From an uncultured Collinsella sp. (GTDB taxonomy: Bacteria; Actinomycetota; Coriobacteriia; Coriobacteriales; Coriobacteriaceae), in NCBI GenBank assembly GCA_902495085.1, contig CABUWA010000037.1, forward strand, positions 1-14,124: a stretch of DNA of 14,124 bases, read 5' to 3'. Shown here in pieces: positions 1 to 7,054 of this stretch. Positions within the stretch are counted from its first letter, which is position 1; every line of letters starts with the position of its first letter. The translations under genes and the position numbers were made by a program. The notes under the pieces were generated by a model that was given only the letters and a program-made list of their open reading frames with translations, was not told the origin of the DNA and did not search any database.

Positions 1-842
1 CCATCGCGCTGCCGAGCTCCGATATCGTGCTACTACGCACGTTTTTGGGCGCACTCTCGCTTGTCACCGTCCTCGCCATCACCCAACGCCATAAGTTGCA
101 GGCGCCATCTCGCCCCCGCGAAGCCGCAGCCCTCCTCCTCTCGGGAGCCGCACTGGGCGCCAGCTGGATTTTTCTATTCCGCGCCTACCAGACGATCGGC
201 GTCGGCATATCCTCGCTGCTGTACTACTGCGGCCCTATCATTGTCATGGCGCTCTCCCCGCTCATCTTTGGCGAAAAGCTGACCGGTGGCAAAATCGCCG
301 GGTTTATCGCCGTCGCCTGCGGCGCTTTTCTCATTGCAGCGCAAGGTTTAGGCGGAAACATGCCCATTGCGGGCATCGTCTGCGGCATCGCCTCGGCATT
401 TTGCTATGCACTGATGGTCATCGCCAGCAAGGGTGCGCCGCACATCGAGGGTCTCGAGAACTCCGCGCTCCAGGTGAGCGCCGCCTTTGTGACCGCGCTG
501 GTCCTCACGCTCGTCACGCAGGGCGCTCCCTCATTCCTGTCCGCCGGAGTCGCCGCCAGTATTGATTGGCGCGCCGTCGTCATGCTCGGCGTCGTCAACA
601 CCGGCATCGGTTGCCTGCTCTACTTTAGCGCTGTCGCCAAGCTGCCCGTCCAGACCGTCGCGGTCGTCGGCTACCTCGAGCCGCTTTCGGCCGTCGTGTT
701 CTCGGCCGTCCTTTTAGGCGAAGCCATAACACCGGTCCGTCTGATGGGTGCCGCACTTATCATCGGCGGCGCGCTCTTTTGCGAACTCGCCGGCAAACGC
801 GCAGACACCAAAGCAAGCATCGCCCAAGCGGCACGCGCTTAA
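1..842 (+). CDS. DMT superfamily (EamA) transporter, 5' truncated by window edge
   Basis: Inner-membrane drug/metabolite exporter of the EamA type; the substrate cannot be told from sequence. The visible ~280 residues hold about nine hydrophobic helices in two repeated halves. The first half has a GVGISSLLYYCGPIIV segment and the second a related PVQTVAVVGYLEPLSAVVFS segment, the usual 'Tyr-x-x-Pro' position of EamA repeats. EamA proteins are usually about 290-310 residues, so only one N-terminal helix is missing. The reading frame is open from base 3, and an in-frame GTG at 27 is not preceded by a Shine-Dalgarno. The residues before it (IALPSSDI) read as the normal end of helix 1, so the gene starts outside the window. 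The stop is TAA, followed by the palindrome at 877-900. The family is certain, the role is not. Confidence 0.85.
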   Translation, partial: IALPSSDIVLLRTFLGALSLVTVLAITQRHKLQAPSRPREAAALLLSGAALGASWIFLFRAYQTIGVGISSLLYYCGPIIVMALSPLIFGEKLTGGKIAGFIAVACGAFLIAAQGLGGNMPIAGIVCGIASAFCYALMVIASKGAPHIEGLENSALQVSAAFVTALVLTLVTQGAPSFLSAGVAASIDWRAVVMLGVVNTGIGCLLYFSAVAKLPVQTVAVVGYLEPLSAVVFSAVLLGEAITPVRLMGAALIIGGALFCELAGKRADTKASIAQAARA

Positions 843-876
843 AAGCCCCTGCTTTGAAATGCCACCTGCGTATATT

Positions 877-900
877 AATAATCCCCAGCTGGGGATTATT
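877..900. terminator. Perfect 24-bp palindrome between EamA gene and kup; probable terminator or operator
   Basis: The left half AATAATCCCCAG is followed directly by its exact reverse complement CTGGGGATTATT. As RNA it can form a 10-bp stem with an AGCT loop. It lies 35 nt after the EamA stop and about 100 nt before kup. The outer A/T-rich base of the stem could stand in for a T tract, but no run of T follows (GTCTAAAA). A dimeric repressor operator for kup is therefore an equal alternative. Confidence 0.45.
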
Positions 901-987
901 GTCTAAAACACCCCGATGTGCCAAACTGCTCTTATATGTATAAAGATGGCATAAAGGTCTACTGCCCTTTGCAGGGGCCAGATGTCC

Positions 988-994
988 AAGGGAG
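988..994 (+). promoter_or_regulatory. Ribosome binding site that decides the kup start
   Basis: AAGGGAG lies 5 nt before the GTG at 1000. It sits inside the six extra codons that would be added by the upstream ATG at 982. The 982 ATG has only AGGGG four bases upstream, so the GTG is preferred but not proven. Confidence 0.6.
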
Positions 995-999
995 TCCAC

Positions 1000-3231
1000 G
1001 TGGCACACAACGAACTGGAGGCAAGCCTCCAAGACCAGCGTAGTCAGAGCGGACATGGCGCCATCCCCCTCTCCGCTGGCATGCTGCTCGTTACGCTCGG
1101 CGTCGTCTATGGCGACATCGGCACGAGCCCTATGTACACCATGAAATCAATTGTCGCCAACAACGGCGGCATCGGTACCGTCAGCGAGGACATGATCCTG
1201 GGCGCGCTTTCGCTCGTCATCTGGACCATGACACTCGTGACCACGGTCAAGTACGTGGTAATCGCCATGAAGGCCGATAACCACAACGAAGGCGGCATCT
1301 TCGCCCTGTTTAGTCTCGTGCGTAAGGTGGCGCCGTGGCTGATTCTACCCGCTATGATCGGCGGTGCGGCACTGCTTGCCGACGGCATCCTCACTCCCGC
1401 CGTCACGGTCACCACAGCCATCGAGGGTCTGCGCACCATCGAATGGGGCCATGCGCTGCTGGGCGACGGCCAGACCAATGTGATCATCATTACCATCATC
1501 ATTATCTGCGGCCTATTTGCCATGCAGCGTGCCGGCACCTCGTCAATCGGCAAGCTGTTCGGCCCGCTTATGACGCTATGGTTCCTGTTCCTGGCGGGCG
1601 CCGGCCTGTTCAACATGCTCGGCAACCTGTCCATCTTGCGCGCACTCAACCCCATCCGCGGCATCATGTTCCTGTTCTCGCCCATCAACCACTCGGGCAT
1701 CATGGTGCTCGGCTTTGTCTTTCTGTCGACGACCGGCGCCGAGGCGCTCTATTCGGACATGGGTCACGTGGGCAAGGCTAACATTTACGCATCCTGGCCG
1801 TTCGTGAAGGCGGCGCTTATCCTTAACTATCTGGGTCAGGGCGCTTGGCTGCTCGCCAACAACTCCAATCCCCAGATGCTCGCGATGGACATCGTCAACC
1901 CGTTCTACATGATGCTTCCCGAGCCCCTGCGCCCCTTTGCCATCGTGCTTTCGGCCGTGGCGGCCATCATCGCCTCACAGGCGCTCATCACCGGCTCGTT
2001 CTCGCTAGTATCCGAGGCCACGCGTCTCAACCTTATGCCGCACCTGCGCATCCACTACCCCAGCGACACCAAGGGCCAGCTCTATATTCCGCTCGTCAAC
2101 AACATCATGTGGGTCGGCTGCATCTTCATCGTGCTGCTGTTCCAAAACTCCGAGCGCATGGAGAGCGCCTACGGCCTCGCCATTACCGTGACCATGCTCA
2201 TGACCACGACGCTTTTGACGAGCTACATCGCCGGCATCCTCAAGCACAGGCTGGGTGCCTGCGTCTTCGCCCTGCTCTTTGGTGCCATTGAGCTGTGCTT
2301 CTTCGCCTCGTGCCTCACCATGTTCTTTGACGGCGGCTATGTGATGATCTTCTTGGCCGCACTGCTGTTTGGCCTTATGTATGTGTGGCGCCGCGGCACC
2401 GCCATCGAGCGCACGCAGACGATCCTGCTGCCCGTCTCCAAGTACATCGATCAGCTCAACCGCCTGCGCAACGACGAGACCTACCCCGTGCTCGCCGACA
2501 ATCTGGTGTTCCTCACCAACAGCCCCGATCCGCTCACACTCGACCGCGACGTGCTCTATTCCATCCTGGACAAGCACCCCAAGCGCGCCAAGGCATATTG
2601 GTTCATCAACGTGCACGTTACCGACGAACCCTATACGCACGAGTATTCCGTCGAGACCTTTGGCACGGACTTTTTGTTCCGCGTGCGCCTGGACCTGGGC
2701 TTTAAGGTCAACCAGCGCGTCAACGCCTATCTGCGTCAGATCGTCGGCGACTTGATGGCATCGGGCGAGCTGCCGCCGCAACATCACACCTACTCCATCT
2801 ACGAGACGCGCGGCAACGTAGGTGACTTCCGCTTTTGCATGCTGCGCAAGATGCTTGCCCCCGAAACGGACATCAACCGCAATGACCACCGCGTGATGGC
2901 CATCAAGTACGCCGTCCGCCGCGCCTGCGGAAGCCCGGCACGCTGGTACGGTCTCGAGAACTCGGCCATCATCATTGAGTACGTACCGCTCTTTGCCCGC
3001 ATGCGCCCGGCCGTTAAGCTCGTGCGCACCCAGGTGCCGCTCGAGGTTCAGATCGAAGAGGCCGAGGAAATGGAAGTCGACATCTTCTCGGACGACTTGG
3101 TCAACGGCAACGAAGCCGGTAAGGACATGAACGTCGATCCCACCGAGTTGCTCGAGAGCGTCGCCGATACGCCCGAACAGCAACAGCTCGACGGCCTCGA
3201 GAACGAACAACTCAACGACGCCAACTTCTAG
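1000..3231 (+). CDS. kup: Kup-family potassium uptake permease
   Basis: Low-affinity K+/H+ symporter of the KUP/HAK/KT family in the cytoplasmic membrane. Read from the GTG it is 743 aa. The family signature GVVYGDIGTSPMY is at residues 34-46, including the conserved Asp of the transport path. It is followed by roughly twelve hydrophobic helices up to about residue 480 and then a soluble cytoplasmic domain. The protein is about 120 residues longer than E. coli Kup (622 aa). The last ~58 residues form a strongly acidic, low-complexity tail rich in Glu, Asp, Asn and Gln with no membrane segment. I see no c-di-AMP (ydaO) riboswitch in the leader, although such elements often control K+ transporters in Gram-positives. 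The gene appears monocistronic: a palindrome precedes it and a strong terminator follows. Confidence 0.95.
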   Translation: MAHNELEASLQDQRSQSGHGAIPLSAGMLLVTLGVVYGDIGTSPMYTMKSIVANNGGIGTVSEDMILGALSLVIWTMTLVTTVKYVVIAMKADNHNEGGIFALFSLVRKVAPWLILPAMIGGAALLADGILTPAVTVTTAIEGLRTIEWGHALLGDGQTNVIIITIIIICGLFAMQRAGTSSIGKLFGPLMTLWFLFLAGAGLFNMLGNLSILRALNPIRGIMFLFSPINHSGIMVLGFVFLSTTGAEALYSDMGHVGKANIYASWPFVKAALILNYLGQGAWLLANNSNPQMLAMDIVNPFYMMLPEPLRPFAIVLSAVAAIIASQALITGSFSLVSEATRLNLMPHLRIHYPSDTKGQLYIPLVNNIMWVGCIFIVLLFQNSERMESAYGLAITVTMLMTTTLLTSYIAGILKHRLGACVFALLFGAIELCFFASCLTMFFDGGYVMIFLAALLFGLMYVWRRGTAIERTQTILLPVSKYIDQLNRLRNDETYPVLADNLVFLTNSPDPLTLDRDVLYSILDKHPKRAKAYWFINVHVTDEPYTHEYSVETFGTDFLFRVRLDLGFKVNQRVNAYLRQIVGDLMASGELPPQHHTYSIYETRGNVGDFRFCMLRKMLAPETDINRNDHRVMAIKYAVRRACGSPARWYGLENSAIIIEYVPLFARMRPAVKLVRTQVPLEVQIEEAEEMEVDIFSDDLVNGNEAGKDMNVDPTELLESVADTPEQQQLDGLENEQLNDANF

Positions 3232-3251
3232 CGGCGCCATAAATCAACGAC

Positions 3252-3290
3252 AGCGGCCCTGCGTCTCACGATCTGCCAGGGCCGCTTTTG
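3252..3290 (+). terminator. Rho-independent terminator of kup
   Basis: The ten-base-pair stem AGCGGCCCTG/CAGGGCCGCT (3252-3261 with 3277-3286) encloses a 15-nt loop and is followed by TTTTG. It lies 20 nt after the kup stop. No T tract is present on the minus side, so it serves kup only. Its left arm and loop are almost identical to the terminator at 5285-5322. Confidence 0.85.
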
Positions 3291-3348
3291 TCTACGTTTT
3301 TGGCCAGGTAAAACACCTTTGAGGCTTTACCTGGACGTAATCGTAGAC
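3290..3348. repeat. Nested inverted repeat in the kup/lipoprotein convergent gap
   Basis: The outer arms GTCTACG (3290-3296) and CGTAGAC (3342-3348) enclose the inner arms CCAGGTAAA (3304-3312) and TTTACCTGG (3326-3334). Both pairs are perfect, and a symmetrical 7x7 internal loop separates them. The inner loop can close further as CCT/AGG. No T tract follows on either strand, so it is not a standard terminator. A further hairpin, GGGGCTAG/CTGGCCCC with one G-T pair, is at 3366-3389. The rest of the gap up to 3442 shows nothing recognisable. Confidence 0.5.
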
Positions 3349-3442
3349 TGCTATTCGGCATTTCCGGGGCTAGACAACCGCCTGGCCCCAATCGGTCATA
3401 TAACCCTAGCCCACATTGAAATGCCATCGAAAAAGAAGCAGG

Positions 3443-4993
3443 CTATAGAGACTGGTCTCTCACCCACTCGATGAGTTCGGGAATCGCATAAGCGTATTGC
3501 CAGGTAAAGTTATGAGTGTTTCCACCCTGGACCGTCTTGTCGGTGCTATCGAGAGTTCCCTTCTCTACATGAAGGAAAACGACATGCGCCCCATCGGTCA
3601 CCGCTTGTTTACAGGCCGAGGAGCAGACATCCGAGAGCTCGACCATAAGCTCATCGAGCGTCTTCTGGCTGCTAGCCGCCTTGGCTCCTTCCTGGTTACC
3701 CGAAGGGTTTTTCTCTCCCGTTGCGTCGTAATCAACCCACAGGCCACTCGTATGTCCTTCGCCGTCATAGTTATAGGCGCAATTCAGCTGCTTCTCAACA
3801 TAAGGAATTCCGATACTCGCGACACCCTTCTCGGGATCCGTCATGCCGCCATAGGAATTGGAATCGTCTTCAGAAACGAATATCACCATGGGCGTCTTGG
3901 CAATCGGAGTCATGTTGCCTTGCCCGGCAACGAGCATAAGCGCTGCAAAGGAATTGTCATCGGGATGCTTGGAGGCATATTCGATGAGGGCCATGCACCC
4001 GGCAGATTCGCCCGTCCCGTAAATGCGATCCGGATCGATTGAGTAACCCTGGTCGATCAGGTCCTCGATTACATGCAGGCAAGTCTCGATATCGCAACAA
4101 GTTCCAGCGATCGTCAGCACAAATTGTGACCCATCAGCCCAGGCAAGGGCTCCCAGACCTTGACGAAGATTCACCCTCACATCGCAGGTGGTTACCCCCG
4201 CATCCGGCAGGAAGAGCGTGATGGGGTATTTCTTTGCCTTGTCGTAGTCGTCAGGCTGTGCCAAGGCAAACGAAGCATGGAATCCAGTTTTGGGGTCATC
4301 GTAGGTCCCTGCAACAAACTTGTCTGCCTCGGAGTTGAGAACAGTCGAAGCCACGAGATATCGGGAGGATGTCTCGTCGCCTGTAAGCTTTTTACCTGCA
4401 GAATCCTTAAGATCCTTTATTTGGGCGATTTTGACGCAACCGCTATCAAGGGATACGGGACCGTTTGAGCCTACGCACCCACGCGTCATCTGAAACATCA
4501 ACGTCTGTGCGCCCGCATCTGCTGGATCGAGCTCGACGATGACGTACGTTCCCTTGCTTTTGCCCCCTTCATCACTCAGCTCGGCTTTGTCGTTTACATA
4601 GGCAGTGACAATCGAGCGTCCCAAAACCGAGAAAGATCCCAGCCCCTTTTCCTGAGCCTGTTGACCGATGCCGCCATGTCCGGGATCAACCGAAGACGCA
4701 TCGACATCCACGTCGTATTCAATCGCCACGCCGACAATCTTCTCTCCGATTGCATATGTTTTCGCAAGTGCAGAAACAGAGATAACGTGCTCGTAGAATT
4801 CGCTAACGTCGCTATCCGTGCCACCCGATTTGCCGTCGCTATCAACCTTCAGTGCATCATCCTTGCCGGCAGCCACGCTTCCCGCGCCACTTTCGCTTCC
4901 AGACGCGCAGCCAACAAGCATAGAGGCGGTGCCCGCCAGCATTGTGGCCCCACCGGCCGTTAAAAAGCTTCGCCGACTCATTTCGAAAGCCAT
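3443..4993 (-). CDS. Tat-exported lipoprotein alpha/beta-hydrolase (esterase/peptidase-like)
   Basis: Predicted surface lipoprotein of 516 aa. The N-terminus carries a twin-arginine motif SRRSFL (residues 6-11), a hydrophobic stretch, and the lipobox MLVGC with the lipidated Cys at 29. A Ser/Gly/Asp-rich linker runs to about 62. Residues ~65-220 look like the beta-rich Ig-like N-terminal domain of EstA-type esterases. Residues ~235-516 are an alpha/beta-hydrolase of the PHB-depolymerase/prolyl-oligopeptidase kind. It has YGTGESAG with nucleophile Ser330, a probable acid in VSEDDSN (Asp376 or 377), and a probable catalytic His494 in NTHNF. The substrate is unknown; an ester of a diet or host glycan is a guess. 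The start at 4993 has a weak GGGG site 8 nt upstream, and Met5 has none. By eye the gene is clearly less GC-rich than its neighbours, which hints at transfer. It is isolated, with no same-strand partner nearby. Confidence 0.8.
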   Translation of the reverse strand: MAFEMSRRSFLTAGGATMLAGTASMLVGCASGSESGAGSVAAGKDDALKVDSDGKSGGTDSDVSEFYEHVISVSALAKTYAIGEKIVGVAIEYDVDVDASSVDPGHGGIGQQAQEKGLGSFSVLGRSIVTAYVNDKAELSDEGGKSKGTYVIVELDPADAGAQTLMFQMTRGCVGSNGPVSLDSGCVKIAQIKDLKDSAGKKLTGDETSSRYLVASTVLNSEADKFVAGTYDDPKTGFHASFALAQPDDYDKAKKYPITLFLPDAGVTTCDVRVNLRQGLGALAWADGSQFVLTIAGTCCDIETCLHVIEDLIDQGYSIDPDRIYGTGESAGCMALIEYASKHPDDNSFAALMLVAGQGNMTPIAKTPMVIFVSEDDSNSYGGMTDPEKGVASIGIPYVEKQLNCAYNYDGEGHTSGLWVDYDATGEKNPSGNQEGAKAASSQKTLDELMVELSDVCSSACKQAVTDGAHVVFLHVEKGTLDSTDKTVQGGNTHNFTWQYAYAIPELIEWVRDQSL

Positions 4994-5284
4994 TTTTATT
5001 GCCCCGTTCCCCAGCCCGCTTCTGACTGGATTTTCAGCATTTCTAATCAGAAATTAACGAAACGGAGTCCGTGCCTTCGAAGCGCCAAAACAGGGAATCC
5101 GTTGATGCCAGATGCCCGGCGCGCCGCTCGGAAGTAAAACTAAAGAAATTTTATATAATCTAAATGAGCCAATCGATTCGCTTTTGAACGGCTATTATTC
5201 CAAAGATGAATTGAAGCTACCGTTTGTTTAATATATCTTGACAAAGTCATCGGCATCATGTTTGCCTTCAACTTCTGATCTACC
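4994..5284. other. AT-rich intergenic region upstream of the lipoprotein gene
   Basis: About 290 bp without a credible gene. The part from about 5130 to 5280 is markedly A+T-rich for this genome. It contains a perfect TATAAT on plus (5154-5159) and an overlapping TATAAA on minus, but neither has a good -35 box at normal spacing. A TTGACA on plus (starting about 5239) likewise lacks a -10. Since only the minus-strand lipoprotein gene needs a promoter here, it probably lies in this AT-rich part, but I cannot place it. Confidence 0.5.
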
Positions 5285-5322
5285 AAGCGGCCCTGCGCCT
5301 CACGAGAGGCGCAGGGCCGCTT
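5285..5322 (-). terminator. Terminator of the choloylglycine hydrolase gene
   Basis: A perfect 17-bp stem (5285-5301 with 5306-5322) closes a four-base loop and lies 23 nt after the minus-strand stop at 5345. The core CGGCCCTGCG/CGCAGGGCCG is very strong. The T tract is short on both sides. The first 20 bases differ from the kup terminator at only one position. Confidence 0.75.
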
Positions 5323-5344
5323 TGCATTGCAGTAAAGCTAACGG

Positions 5345-6310
5345 CTACGAACGGCGCGGCTCGGGAACCACGAGCCTATCGGGGCTCGCGCCCTCGGCAT
5401 CCATCAGGCTCACGTAGCGAATCGACGGATCCCCATACATCGCGTAGTAATAATTGCCCGTGCGCGCGCTAAAGCATCCGGTGTAGATAGTCTTCTCGAA
5501 CTTGCCATCGCCCATCCTGGACGCTCCCTCGATCATCACCACGCCCTCGAGCGAGCGAAACATGCGAACGACGTTTTCGGTCTCGCTCTCCTTTTGTGGG
5601 TAATTGGCATTGAGGTACGCCGCCTTTACAAAACGGCTCGGCGAATAGCAATCGCCCGGAATGCCGCGCATGCCGGCACCGGCTCCATAGGGCTTAAGCT
5701 CGGCGGCACGCCATGTCGCCGTCTGCGGAAAATCGCTTGTGGCCGTGATATAGGTGCGCAGGTTTTCCATGTGCCACGGGAAGGTGGGCTGATTGGCAAG
5801 GGTGTCGACCGGATTGTCGTATACATGCAGGCCGTCAGCCATCATCTCGACCACGATGCTGCGCTGGCTGTCGCCGATAATCCAATGGAGCAGCGACACG
5901 CCCAGCCCCTCTCCGGCAGATTTGGCGACAATCACCGTGTCGCGCAGCGCGGCCTCGACCTCATCGACCGTCGAGAACGTCGCTGCCACCCACAGGGGAA
6001 ACTCATAGGCCGCGATATTGTTCTTGCCGTCGACAGGGCCCTCGGCATACTCGGCATAACCCGGGAAATTGAGGCCCGCCACGGCGAGGCCCGCATCGTT
6101 GCCGCAGTCGAAGAACATAGGGTAGTTCTCGTAATCGATGCACATGCCGATTACCGCGTGCGCCGCCGACGCATCGTCGATAAACGAATACGGGACGTGG
6201 AACCCGCGCGGCATCACGCGAACCTGTTGGCCGTAGTCAAAGCTCCAGTCTAGGTTGCGGCCTAGATACATGTGACCAGAATTATCGGTAAATCGAATGC
6301 TCGTACACAT
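5345..6310 (-). CDS. bsh: Choloylglycine hydrolase (bile salt hydrolase-type Ntn hydrolase)
   Basis: Cytoplasmic amidase of the linear-amide C-N hydrolase family, expected to split glycine or taurine from conjugated bile acids; penicillin V acylase is the alternative. The start was set at 6310, giving 321 aa, the family's usual length. Here Met1 is followed directly by Cys2, which must become the N-terminal nucleophile after Met removal. The 21-residue upstream extension allowed by the open frame would block this. AGGAGG (6315-6320) sits 4 nt before the ATG. Other family residues are present: Arg18 and Asp21 in GRNLDW, Asn81 in GLNFPGY, Asn173 in LANQPTF and Arg226 in SPSRF. These correspond to Arg18, Asp21, Asn82, Asn175 and Arg228 of the Clostridium perfringens enzyme. 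GRNLD favours the bile salt hydrolase branch. The gene has its own terminator and is separated from the upstream deformylase-like gene by another, so it is probably monocistronic. Confidence 0.9.
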   Translation of the reverse strand: MCTSIRFTDNSGHMYLGRNLDWSFDYGQQVRVMPRGFHVPYSFIDDASAAHAVIGMCIDYENYPMFFDCGNDAGLAVAGLNFPGYAEYAEGPVDGKNNIAAYEFPLWVAATFSTVDEVEAALRDTVIVAKSAGEGLGVSLLHWIIGDSQRSIVVEMMADGLHVYDNPVDTLANQPTFPWHMENLRTYITATSDFPQTATWRAAELKPYGAGAGMRGIPGDCYSPSRFVKAAYLNANYPQKESETENVVRMFRSLEGVVMIEGASRMGDGKFEKTIYTGCFSARTGNYYYAMYGDPSIRYVSLMDAEGASPDRLVVPEPRRS

Positions 6311-6377
6311 AGCGCCTCCTAGCTTTACGTTCCTGCTAAGGTTATTGTCACCAAACAAAAAGGCGCTAAACACAAAA

Positions 6378-6409
6378 GCCCGGACATGACAACAATGTCA
6401 CGTCCGGAC
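6378..6409 (-). terminator. Terminator of the deformylase-like gene
   Basis: On minus, CCGGACGTGACA pairs with TGTCATGTCCGG (12 bp, one G-U pair) around a 4-nt loop and is followed by GCTTTTGTGTTT. The single odd pair is A-C on plus but G-U on minus, which supports minus-strand use. It lies between the deformylase-like stop (6442) and the hydrolase start. Confidence 0.8.
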
Positions 6410-6441
6410 CAAAAGAGACGAAGTGCGGTGCTTTGGTCCCC

Positions 6442-6861
6442 TTAGACCAACTTTCCTAGACAGTGGTCAATCATGTGTTGAATCATCTGCGCCTCGAAGC
6501 CCACAAAGTCCTGCTTGCGCTCGCGCATCTTGCCGTCGACGATCACGTCATAAGCGACCTTGCACTTGATATAGCGCGTGGACTTGGTGACCTCCTCGTG
6601 CGTCAGGCAGCTCTCCTCCATCTTGCTGGCGCCCAGGCCAAACACCAGACGGGGGTTGTAGAGCACGTGGGGCTCGCCGGCATCGTCCAGGTAGACGCAA
6701 ACCTTCTTGGTAACGCCAATCTGGTTAGCGGCCAAGCAGCCGGCATCGTCGAGCGACTTGATGGTATCGATCAGGTCCTGAGCAACCGACTCGTCCTCGA
6801 CGGTCGCAACCTCGCAACGCTGGGACAGGATAGCCTCGTCGTGGCAAAGCTCTTTAATCAT
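6442..6861 (-). CDS. Peptide deformylase-like protein with altered catalytic motif
   Basis: Short member of the polypeptide deformylase family, 139 aa, like the ~136-aa paralogues found in Clostridia and relatives. Canonical deformylases remove the formyl group from nascent N-terminal Met using a Cys-His-His bound metal and a Glu. Here the metal ligands appear kept: Cys85 in EESCLT, and His129 and His133 in HMIDH. The catalytic Glu of HExxH is Met130. The glycines of the first motif GxGLAAxQ are Ala40 and Cys42 (AGCLAANQ, Gln47 kept), and EGCLS has become ESCLT. This suggests weak or changed activity, or a non-enzymatic role. The start at 6861 (MIKEL) is chosen over an ATG 4 codons upstream because GGAGG lies 5 nt before it and family members begin at this point. 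The gene is divergent from the purine permease. Confidence 0.82.
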   Translation of the reverse strand: MIKELCHDEAILSQRCEVATVEDESVAQDLIDTIKSLDDAGCLAANQIGVTKKVCVYLDDAGEPHVLYNPRLVFGLGASKMEESCLTHEEVTKSTRYIKCKVAYDVIVDGKMRERKQDFVGFEAQMIQHMIDHCLGKLV

Positions 6862-6894
6862 ACGTTCCTCCATAGGGGTCGTTGTAACCGCTTA

Positions 6895-6900
6895 AGTATA
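6895..6900 (-). promoter_or_regulatory. Possible -10 box for the deformylase-like gene
   Basis: TATACT on minus lies about 34 nt before the start at 6861. The best -35 nearby is poor (TTCGCA at long spacing). A loose ACGGTA/TACCGT dyad spans 6900-6934. The remaining divergent gap to 7054 shows a small TCGGCC/GGCCGA hairpin (7017-7037) just before the permease ribosome site, and no purine riboswitch. Confidence 0.25.
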
Positions 6901-7054
6901 CGGTACCCACACATTTTCATGCGAAAAATACCGTCCGTCTGCTACAAAGCGCCGAACATCAACATGCGAGGAACAACAGCGTCGTAAAGGGGCTATAGTG
7001 GGTGAGTTCGTGTCAATCGGCCTAAACTCGGGGCCGAGCAAGGAAAGGGTATGC

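Noticed and set aside
27..842. GTG at 27 as the real start of the EamA gene
   Set aside because: The frame is open to the window edge, there is no ribosome site, and starting here would remove the first transmembrane helix.
843..999. Possible c-di-AMP (ydaO) riboswitch ahead of kup
   Set aside because: The leader is short and none of the conserved ydaO sequence blocks can be found; only a palindrome is present.
2005..3240. Long minus-strand open frame (411 codons) opposite kup
   Set aside because: It mirrors the codon bias of kup on the other strand and has no recognisable domain, ribosome site or membrane pattern; kup itself is unmistakable.
3303..3508. GCCAGGTAAA occurring twice (3303 and 3499)
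   Set aside because: A ten-base match, one copy inside a coding region, is too short to count as a meaningful repeat.
5231..5270. TTGACA on plus as a promoter
   Set aside because: There is no -10 box at 16-18 nt and no plus-strand gene downstream that would need it.
6874..7054. Possible purine riboswitch ahead of the AzgA permease
   Set aside because: The three-way junction core and the conserved loop sequences of the purine aptamer are not present.
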